This document shows positions 44,981-51,852 of a DNA stretch of 64,000 nucleotides, piece by piece. Below the pieces are notes generated by a model. The model had not been told where the DNA came from and searched no databases. It worked only from the letters and a program-made list of their open reading frames with translations. The stretch comes from Flavobacterium faecale. GTDB taxonomy: Bacteria > Bacteroidota > Bacteroidia > Flavobacteriales > Flavobacteriaceae. The stretch's first letter is position 1; the number at the start of each line of letters is the position of its first letter. Where the stretch lies: assembly GCF_003076455.1 (NCBI RefSeq), contig NZ_CP020918.1:3198001-3262000 (forward strand), written 5' to 3'. Made by a program: the position numbers and the translations under genes.

Positions 44981-45628
44981 ATGGAAGCAACGATAAAAAT
45001 TATGATTTATATTCACGCCTTTTTTGGCGGAATTGGATTAATTAGCGGGATTGGGAATTTTATTCTAAAAAAAGGAAATGCATTACACAAATATCTTGGG
45101 AGAATATTTTCATATTCGATGGTAATAAGTTCTTTGATTTCGCTTGTGGTGGCAATGCTACCTAATCATAATAACTTATTTTTATTCTTGATTGGAGTCT
45201 TAACTATCTATATGGTGCTCACCGGCAATAGAGCTTTGACCTTCAAGAATAAATCGAAATTAAAAGCAGACTATATTGATATTTCAATTTCGGGGATTAT
45301 GCTTGTAACATCCGTTATTATGGCAGCATTGGGCATAATTGGATTAATGCAAAATGTAGACAATAGTATTCTCTATATTTTATTTGGAAGCATAGGTTTA
45401 TCCTTGACAATAAAGGATTTTAAAAATTTTAGAAGTTTTAAAGAAAATAAAAAAGCTTGGTTAAAAAGTCATATTGGTCGTATGGTTGGTGCATTAATTG
45501 CGTCTGTGACTGCTTTTATGGTTGCAGGTCTTCACATTGGTACCTTATTCGTTTGGATTGCCCCAACAGTTATCGGGACGGCTTATATCATTTATTGGAC
45601 AAGAAAATTAAAAACGACTTCCAATTAA
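44981..45628 (+). CDS. DUF2306-like integral membrane protein
   Basis: A 215-residue inner-membrane protein with about six hydrophobic segments. The N-terminal IMIYIHAFFGGIGLISGIGN and the following KGNALHKYLGRIFSYSMV, with a conserved His before a Gly-Arg pair, match the DUF2306 pattern (helix, GKxHxxxG, helix). The His residues could bind heme or another ligand, but no function is known. The ATG at 44981 is chosen; a TTG two codons earlier is in frame. It ends before a bidirectional terminator shared with the TonB-receptor gene. Confidence 0.75.
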   Translation: MEATIKIMIYIHAFFGGIGLISGIGNFILKKGNALHKYLGRIFSYSMVISSLISLVVAMLPNHNNLFLFLIGVLTIYMVLTGNRALTFKNKSKLKADYIDISISGIMLVTSVIMAALGIIGLMQNVDNSILYILFGSIGLSLTIKDFKNFRSFKENKKAWLKSHIGRMVGALIASVTAFMVAGLHIGTLFVWIAPTVIGTAYIIYWTRKLKTTSN

Positions 45629-45660
45629 ATATTTACATTTAGTGGATGGAGAAGAAAATA

Positions 45661-45697
45661 AAAAGGCCTAGTGCCATACTAAAAACACTAGACCTTT
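45661..45697. terminator. Bidirectional terminator between DUF2306-like and TonB-receptor genes
   Basis: AAAAGGCCTAGTG pairs with CACTAGACCTTT (one mismatch) around a 12-base loop; A- and T-rich flanks fit both strands. Confidence 0.7.
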
Positions 45698-45719
45698 CAA
45701 AACAAACAAAAATCAATCT

Positions 45720-47933
45720 CTAAAATCTATAACTTATTTTTCCTTTTAAATAGAAAGGTGTTCCTGGTGTAAAATGAATTTCGTCTACACTAGCAGTTTC
45801 ATTTTGCAATCTTGATTCGGTTGCAAATTGAGTTTCATTCCATTCTTTATTGAATAAATTTTCTACTGATAGACCAAAAGTCACGTTTTGAAGTTCGTAG
45901 TTAATGTTGCAATCTACAATACCGTACCCTTTTGCTACAATAGAATTATCTTCATTTGCAGGACGGTTTTTTAAATGCCTATAATGTATTCCGCCAGAAA
46001 AGCCATTCCATTTTTGAAAACTTAGTCCACCCGTAGCAGTAAGATCAGGTGCTAGAGGAATATAATTTTGGCCCGATGGCTCATCAATACTTCTAGCATA
46101 GGTGTACGTTAAATCGGTATTAAAAAACAAATAATCGGTCATTTGGTAACGAATTCCTAAGTCGGCACCCATTCTTTTTGTTCGTCCACTTGGCTCAATA
46201 ATACCTGCATCACCCACATATACAAATTCCTGTTGTAGGTACAAAGCCCATAAAGCGGTATTGACTAGCAACTTTGGCGTAACTTTGAAAATTGAGCCTA
46301 GATCGAATCCTATTGAGGTAGGCAAAATTTCTTTTCCGTTATTCTCTACCACCACTCTTGCATCATTCGAATGAAAACCAAATCCAGTTTTGAAAAAGAA
46401 TTGTAAACTATTATTCTCTGAATAAATAAAGTTCAATTTTGGCGAAACTTTAAATTTAGAATCTGATTGCGTAGCGTAGGTCGCTGCTAATTTATCTTGG
46501 TAATTAAATTTGAAATAATCAAAACGTACCGCTGGATTGATAAGCCATTTTCCATGTCTGAATTCAGCATTCCAGTAATTGAAACCATTTACTTCTTCGA
46601 TATCTCCCAATTTTACTGGGTTAATCAGTGTTGTTCTGCCTTTTGTATGCGAAAGTTCTGTGTCTACTGTAGCATCAGCTCTAAAACCTGCTCCCACTTG
46701 CAATAAAACATTCCAGTCACTGAATTTTAATTTTTTGTTCAGTTCAGAATTAAGTCCGTAAATCGACCGATTTTCTTTCTGTTTAATTTGGTCACCGTTG
46801 ATAGGATCATCCAAGAAAAAGGTAAAATTGGAGTACAATTCAAAATCATATTTAGAATAATATACATTTGCCTTCACAAATATATTCTCATCAATTGATT
46901 TAACCAACGCAGCATTGATATTAGTTCGAGCTGTATTTCCTCCTTCTGTATTATCAACTGCACCAAATCTCGAAATTAGTCCTTGATCAATTAAACGCTG
47001 TGGCACTTGGCCAGAAGCATCCCAGCGACTAGAGAAACGTGAAGCTGTTAAGGTAAATTTGCTGTTCTCATCTATCAAAGTGGTATATTTTCCTAGCAAG
47101 TTTACACGATTGAAATTTTGAGGACTATCAAAAGGGCCATCAGTCAAAATATATTCTGTAGCTATGTAAGCCGACTGCTTTTTTTGGTTTCCTAACAAAT
47201 TGAACATTCCAACCAACCGTTGGGTATTGAACTGCCCTACTTCAAGGCTAATTAAACTTTTGTCTAATTTCTCTTTAGTTTGAAAAGCAACATATCCTGC
47301 AGTGGCAAAATCACCTTTATCTGCATAATACGAACCTTTACCAAAATCGATTTTTTCAACCGTTTCTGGAATCACAAAATGCAAATCGGCATATCCTTGT
47401 CCGTGTGCATGTGAGACCATGTTTACCGGAATTCCGTCTACAGAAATAGCCAAATCGGTACCGTGATCAATATCAAATCCTCTCAAAAATATTTGTTCTG
47501 CTTTTCCGCCACCGGCATGCTGTCCAATAAATAAACCAGGTACTTTGCGCAAAATTTCTTGAGATGAGTTCACTGGCGCTGTAGACAAATCAATTTTTGA
47601 AATGGCATTCATGGCAGATAACTTAGGCTCGATTATAATTTCGTTCAATTTAAAAATAGCATCCTGCATGACCATTATCGTCTCATTAGAACTGATACTA
47701 TAATTTACTTTTTTGAAACCAAAAGCGGTAACAGTAAGATTTTGTCCAATTGCAGTTTTTTCGATTACAAAAACACCAAATTGGTTTGTATGAGCATGTG
47801 CATCGGTCTCATTATTAAATAAATAAGCATTCTCAATGGGATTCCCTGTTTCATCAACTACCTTTCCTGTACTTTTTTGTGCACTTACAGTCAAAGACAA
47901 AAATGAAAAAACAAGTATATAAAGGGTTTTCAT
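45720..47933 (-). CDS. TonB-dependent outer-membrane receptor with His-rich motifs
   Basis: A 737-residue receptor. Signal MKTLYILVFSFLSLTVSAQK, then a carboxypeptidase-regulatory-like domain (residues about 20-95, TGKVVDETGNPIENAYLFNN and VTAFGFKKVNYSIS). The plug follows (LRKVPGLFIGQHAGGGKAEQ then IFLRGFDIDHGTDLAISVDG) and a 22-strand barrel ending KGKISYRF. His-rich motifs are notable: DAHAHTNQFG in the N-terminal domain and VSHAHGQGYADLHFVIPETV in the plug. It imports an unidentified ligand, possibly metal-linked. It is the last gene of the DUF4331/TPR locus, 3 bases after the TPR gene stop. Confidence 0.9.
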   Translation of the reverse strand: MKTLYILVFSFLSLTVSAQKSTGKVVDETGNPIENAYLFNNETDAHAHTNQFGVFVIEKTAIGQNLTVTAFGFKKVNYSISSNETIMVMQDAIFKLNEIIIEPKLSAMNAISKIDLSTAPVNSSQEILRKVPGLFIGQHAGGGKAEQIFLRGFDIDHGTDLAISVDGIPVNMVSHAHGQGYADLHFVIPETVEKIDFGKGSYYADKGDFATAGYVAFQTKEKLDKSLISLEVGQFNTQRLVGMFNLLGNQKKQSAYIATEYILTDGPFDSPQNFNRVNLLGKYTTLIDENSKFTLTASRFSSRWDASGQVPQRLIDQGLISRFGAVDNTEGGNTARTNINAALVKSIDENIFVKANVYYSKYDFELYSNFTFFLDDPINGDQIKQKENRSIYGLNSELNKKLKFSDWNVLLQVGAGFRADATVDTELSHTKGRTTLINPVKLGDIEEVNGFNYWNAEFRHGKWLINPAVRFDYFKFNYQDKLAATYATQSDSKFKVSPKLNFIYSENNSLQFFFKTGFGFHSNDARVVVENNGKEILPTSIGFDLGSIFKVTPKLLVNTALWALYLQQEFVYVGDAGIIEPSGRTKRMGADLGIRYQMTDYLFFNTDLTYTYARSIDEPSGQNYIPLAPDLTATGGLSFQKWNGFSGGIHYRHLKNRPANEDNSIVAKGYGIVDCNINYELQNVTFGLSVENLFNKEWNETQFATESRLQNETASVDEIHFTPGTPFYLKGKISYRF

Positions 47934-47936
47934 AAT

Positions 47937-49232
47937 TTACAATTTTTGTATTTTAGCTTCAAATTCTGGTCCTAATTCATAGATACTTCCTTCTAATTCT
48001 TTCTTGATCGAAGGCACCTTTTTCATCTGATTATTGGCTTTATAAATCATTGCCAAGTGATATTGAATATGCGGTTCAAATGATTTTCCTGCGACTTTAT
48101 CTGTAGCAATAGAAAGTGCTTTTTCTGGATCACCATTGTTTAAGTACGACCAAGCAAGCAAATCATAAGAATCGGGAGTTGGACGATGATCTACTTCAAT
48201 TCTTGCTATTTCGAGCGCTTTGATTGCAGTTGTTTTATCATCAGCGTATACTAATGTGTTGTATTTGTTATACATAGCGCCATAATTATTTTTCGCCAAC
48301 ATATCAAAATAGTCCATTTCATAGCTTTTTGCTTCTTGTTTGTTGCCAGCAAATGCAGTAATTTGAGATTTTAATAATAAAAAGTCTGGTGTATTATGGT
48401 GTTTTTCGATCGTTTCGATAATTCTTTTCGCTTCAGTGGTATTTCTCTCGTGCGAAAAAACAATCCAAGCGATCCCTTTTAATGCATACGAATAGTTAGG
48501 GTCTAATTCCAATGTTTTTAAATAACTATCGTACGAATCTTGTACCCTTCCTGCATGACCGTAAAAGTCGCCTAGATTAGAATACGACCAAATTTTTAAT
48601 GTTTTATTATCTTCTTTTTCGGCTATGGTTCTCGCTTTTTCCATAAAGGTAATCGCAGTGTCAAGATCTCCTTTGTGATCGTTCCATTTTGCTAATCGAA
48701 TGAGATAATCATAATCATTCATGTCTTTTATAGCTTCCAAATTTGCCAAAGCAATGTCGTAGTTACCCAATTCCATTTGAACATCAAATAACAATTTCTG
48801 AGATTCAGCGCGCCCTTCACCAATGGCAAAAGCTTTATTTGCAAGCTTCAGTGCTTCTTTAAAACGGTGTTGAGCAATATAATTTCGAGCCAGAGAACGT
48901 AGTGTACCTACTTTGGTATAATCGCTAGCTTTGTTTGATTTCGATAATAATTCATCGGCTTTGTACAAATCTTTAATGTCGCCGGTGTATTGAAATAAGT
49001 TAGAATATTTGGCAGCAATAATGCCTAAATATGATTTTTGAATGGTATCTGCTTGGTATTTAGCTTCCCAAAATTTAATTTCTTCAAGTGCAAAATCCAT
49101 TTCTTTGTTCCCTTTAATTTCTAGAAAGGACTTATAATCATTAGGATTTGTAATTTGTTTTTTAGTATCGTTGCAAGATACAAGCAACAATGTGGCTGCT
49201 GTAATTGCTAGTATGTGGTGGATTGTTTTCAT
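47937..49232 (-). CDS. Tetratricopeptide-repeat lipoprotein
   Basis: A 431-residue lipoprotein. The start chosen is the ATG at 49232, giving MKTIHHILAITAATLLLVSC with the lipobox Cys at residue 20. Upstream in-frame residues to 49310 fall in the intergenic terminator. TPR-like helical hairpins fill the protein, for example RFKEALKLANKAFAIGEGRA and DSYDSYLKTLELDPNYSYAL and NGDPEKALSIATDKVAGKSF. Likely a surface or periplasmic scaffold for its partners. It precedes the receptor gene by 3 bases on the minus strand and follows a terminator-like hairpin after the DUF4331 pair. Confidence 0.85.
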   Translation of the reverse strand: MKTIHHILAITAATLLLVSCNDTKKQITNPNDYKSFLEIKGNKEMDFALEEIKFWEAKYQADTIQKSYLGIIAAKYSNLFQYTGDIKDLYKADELLSKSNKASDYTKVGTLRSLARNYIAQHRFKEALKLANKAFAIGEGRAESQKLLFDVQMELGNYDIALANLEAIKDMNDYDYLIRLAKWNDHKGDLDTAITFMEKARTIAEKEDNKTLKIWSYSNLGDFYGHAGRVQDSYDSYLKTLELDPNYSYALKGIAWIVFSHERNTTEAKRIIETIEKHHNTPDFLLLKSQITAFAGNKQEAKSYEMDYFDMLAKNNYGAMYNKYNTLVYADDKTTAIKALEIARIEVDHRPTPDSYDLLAWSYLNNGDPEKALSIATDKVAGKSFEPHIQYHLAMIYKANNQMKKVPSIKKELEGSIYELGPEFEAKIQKL

Positions 49233-49285
49233 AATATTTAGTATGTATATGAATTTGTTTGTTTTGTAATCATTGGGTAAAAAAA

Positions 49286-49320
49286 AACAGAGTGCGCTAT
49301 AAAACGGCAAACACTCTGTT
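49286..49320 (-). terminator. Terminator/attenuator between the DUF4331 pair and the TPR gene
   Basis: AACAGAGTG pairs with CACTCTGTT as a 9-bp stem with nested GC/GC pairing in the loop; on the minus strand a run of eight or more T follows. It lies inside what otherwise looks like one operon. Confidence 0.75.
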
Positions 49321-49344
49321 CATTTGAAAAAGGAAATTTATATC

Positions 49345-49899
49345 TTACCAAGCAGTTGCCAAATATGGAAAAGCTGCAGTAAAGTCTTTATCATTTTTAT
49401 TTACATTGTCCTTAGTTAAACCTGCATTAGCAGTTCCATTAGGTCCACCAAAAATCAGTAATAATTCGGTATCAATAACGTCATCACCTAAAGCTCTACC
49501 AGTTAAAACATTGGTTCCGTCAAAAAAGGTTGTCTTACCTGTAGTGCTAACTCCCAAAACATCTGTTGCAAGAACACCTGTAAAAGCATCTGCGTTTAAT
49601 GTTAAAGCGTTTGTTGTGTAACCACTATTCAAAGCCAAAAGTCTTGTTTTGAAAACTGATCGGTATTTTGCGCCCATTTCTGAAGGTATAGTTCCATTAA
49701 AATCATCTTTTGGTTGTCCTGATGCTACAAAAACGGTGTTGATCGCTGGTCTACCCATTTGATCTTGTTGTGTATAAGTTCCTGAGAAATCTACAGCTGC
49801 CGTTGCGTTATCATTGTTGTCATTTTTATCACAGCTTACTGCTCCTACCGCACTTACTAGAGCAAGTGTCATCAATTTTATATTTTTTATAGTACTCAT
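49345..49899 (-). CDS. DUF4331 C-terminal-half lipoprotein
   Basis: A 184-residue lipoprotein, MSTIKNIKLMTLALVSAVGA with lipobox Cys at residue 23 followed by an Asp/Asn-rich linker DKNDNNDN. The body carries QQDQMGRPAINTVFVASGQP, then KDDFNGTIPSEM and DDVIDTELLLIFGGPNG. These are the features of the C-terminal half of DUF4331 proteins (RxGxPLVNEV and KDRFN in canonical members). It begins 58 bases after the stop of the N-terminal-half protein. It is probably surface or periplasmic and pairs with that protein. Confidence 0.8.
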   Translation of the reverse strand: MSTIKNIKLMTLALVSAVGAVSCDKNDNNDNATAAVDFSGTYTQQDQMGRPAINTVFVASGQPKDDFNGTIPSEMGAKYRSVFKTRLLALNSGYTTNALTLNADAFTGVLATDVLGVSTTGKTTFFDGTNVLTGRALGDDVIDTELLLIFGGPNGTANAGLTKDNVNKNDKDFTAAFPYLATAW

Positions 49900-49957
49900 A
49901 ATATCTTTATTTTGAATGTTTGTTTTTTAAATCTAAATTCTTTGAACTATTCTTAAC

Positions 49958-50608
49958 TTATTGTTTTTTCTTAGTTTCAACCCAAGTATTTAACTTTGCA
50001 GCCGTTCCTAATTTAGTTTTAGGCACTTCAACCACAATAGATAAAACATTTGTACCTGCAAAAGTATCAACTCCTGTAGTTTTGAAACCTGTAGCTTTTC
50101 CAGATAAAACATCTTGGTATTGACCTAAATCAAAGAAAAATGGATCGTCTCTTGGTCCTGCAAAAAATTTCATTCCGTTTTCTGTAGAAGTGATTGCTGT
50201 AGCACCATATTTAGATATAGCCACGCTTCCAGAAGCTTTTGAGATATCAATTGTACTCGTTTTTCCTGTTACAGATGGCGCGTAAGGTCCAAAAAAGTAC
50301 ATTTTGTCACCTCTTTTAATAGCTTGAATTACCAAGTCTTCTTTGTTGTCTCCTGTATTGTCGATATTTACTTCGATCATTACATTCTCATTAAATGCAG
50401 CCGCTCCAGTCGCGTTTGGACTTAAAAGTCCTTGAGTATTAACTGCAAAAACCATGTTGTTGGTGTCTTGCCCTTGAAATGCATAAAAATCTGTGATATC
50501 AGATGCGTTTCCTGTTACAGATGGAGCATCGATGTGATCAGCTGCAACCAATGTTAATCCCGTAATCGCTACTAGCGACATTCCTAAAATCATTTTTGAC
50601 TTTTTCAT
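49958..50608 (-). CDS. DUF4331 N-terminal-half secreted protein
   Basis: A 216-residue exported protein. The signal MKKSKMILGMSLVAITGLTL ends at VAADHIDAPS, where the canonical DUF4331 mature start is SSHREAP. The body has NASDITDFYAFQGQDTNNMV (canonical ADNTDVYAFxSP) and ends at AKLNTWVETKKKQ, where canonical members carry a W-x-x-T before a linker into their second half. So this gene is the first half of a DUF4331 protein and the next gene is the second, each with its own signal peptide. First gene of the locus on the minus strand. Confidence 0.82.
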   Translation of the reverse strand: MKKSKMILGMSLVAITGLTLVAADHIDAPSVTGNASDITDFYAFQGQDTNNMVFAVNTQGLLSPNATGAAAFNENVMIEVNIDNTGDNKEDLVIQAIKRGDKMYFFGPYAPSVTGKTSTIDISKASGSVAISKYGATAITSTENGMKFFAGPRDDPFFFDLGQYQDVLSGKATGFKTTGVDTFAGTNVLSIVVEVPKTKLGTAAKLNTWVETKKKQ

Positions 50609-51024
50609 TGTATAAATTTTTAATGGTTATAATAGGATTTACGAGAGATTGATTGTTATGGTTTTAAAATAAGTTAAAGAATTTCAATTTATTTTCCAAA
50701 ACTCTGATAATCAATATTTTAAAATGTGAAAAAAATCAAAATTATTAATAAGAAAAAATGAGTTTAGACTTCAAAAGAGTATTTTATTTCGAATTAATCT
50801 CTAGTTCGATGGGGAAAATTGAAGTATTAAGGAAGATTTTATGAATCTAAAGATCACTTTCGATAAAAAGCAACTACTAAAGTGCTTATCAAGGATACAT
50901 TTGTGAAAAGAAATTTGCTTATACCTATATATATGTAACGAACATGCAAACCTTCTCCATTTTCGAGATAGAACATTTTATCTTTCGAAAATTGAGAGTA
51001 TAAAGTAAAGGTTGTGGTAAAGCA
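50609..51024. other. 416-base intergenic region with a long imperfect hairpin
   Basis: This region separates ung (ending at 51025) from the DUF4331 locus (starting at 50608). A long imperfect hairpin spans 50949-51013: AACCTT/AAGGTT at the base and TTTTCGA/TCGAAAA inside, directly after the ung stop on the minus strand, so it probably ends ung transcription. No clear -7 box for the DUF4331 genes and no coding frame are seen in the rest. Confidence 0.55.
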
Positions 51025-51696
51025 CTACAACCAAGCTATTTCTTGAAGCCCTTTTGATTTTAAATAAGAGTTGGTTTGGCTAAAATGTTTATTTCCAAAC
51101 CATTTACCTTGGTTAGCACTCATGGGTGATGGATGCCCCGATTCTAAAACCAGATGTTTTGTGCGGTCAATTTTAGCTCCTTTTTTGTGTGCAAAGCCGC
51201 CCCAGAGTAAAAAGACAACATTTTCTTTTTCGTCTGAAATTTTCTGAATAATAGCATCGGTAAAAAGATTCCACTTCAAGTGTTTGTGGCTGTTCGGCTT
51301 GTCTTTTTGCACGGTTAATCCAGCATTAAGTAGCAACACTCCTTGCTTTGCCCAATGCTCCAAATTGCCTGAAGTGGGTAAAAAAATGGAATCTAAATCA
51401 TCACACAATTCACGATTGATGTTTCGTAAAGAGGGCGGAATACGAACACCATCGTTTACAGAAAAACTCAATCCATTGGCTTCTCCTTCTCCGTGATATG
51501 GATCTTGACCAATAATAACCACCTTCAAATTAGAAAAAGAACAATGTGAAAAAGCAGCAAAAATTAAATCCTGAGGCGGAAAACATTGGTTTTCTTGGAA
51601 CTCTTTTTTAACATCTTGTTCTAGGGCCAAAAAGTAAGGTTTGTACATTTCATCTTTAAAAATTTTCCCCCAGTCGGATGGTAATTTAAATGGCAT
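51025..51696 (-). CDS. ung: Uracil-DNA glycosylase
   Basis: A 223-residue family-1 uracil-DNA glycosylase removing uracil from DNA. Motif A is VVIIGQDPYHGEGEANGLSF, with the water-activating Asp; motif B is LESGHPSPMSANQGKWFGNK, with the catalytic His. NGLSFSVNDGVRIPPSLRNI supports the fold. The ATG at 51696 (MPFKLPSDWG) is chosen, because a -7 box TATCTTTG at 51722-51715 (minus) predicts the transcript starting about 51708, after the longer frame's ATG at 51717. Confidence 0.96.
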   Translation of the reverse strand: MPFKLPSDWGKIFKDEMYKPYFLALEQDVKKEFQENQCFPPQDLIFAAFSHCSFSNLKVVIIGQDPYHGEGEANGLSFSVNDGVRIPPSLRNINRELCDDLDSIFLPTSGNLEHWAKQGVLLLNAGLTVQKDKPNSHKHLKWNLFTDAIIQKISDEKENVVFLLWGGFAHKKGAKIDRTKHLVLESGHPSPMSANQGKWFGNKHFSQTNSYLKSKGLQEIAWL

Positions 51697-51714
51697 ATTC
51701 AAAATATTAGTAAA

Positions 51715-51722
51715 CAAAGATA
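51715..51722 (-). promoter_or_regulatory. -7 promoter box for ung
   Basis: Minus-strand TATCTTTG matches TAnnTTTG. It overlaps the upstream ATG at 51717, which helps decide the ung start at 51696. Confidence 0.55.
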
Positions 51723-51821
51723 AGGAGAGAAATAATAAGGATCCATAAAGAATAAAAAGTATTTGCTTTAAACATTTGTGAAAACTTAGTGAAGGACTAG
51801 CTAATAATCTTTTGTATTAAC

Positions 51822-51829
51822 TATTTTTG
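51822..51829 (+). promoter_or_regulatory. -7 promoter box for the MutS2 gene
   Basis: TATTTTTG matches TAnnTTTG, 24 bases before the ATG at 51853. Confidence 0.5.
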
Positions 51830-51852
51830 CGTAAAAGAAGCACAGACTAAGA

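Noticed and set aside
49345..50608. DUF4331 gene broken by frameshift or stop mutation
   Set aside because: Each half has its own start and its own export signal, with a 58-base spacer, so it is a true two-gene arrangement.
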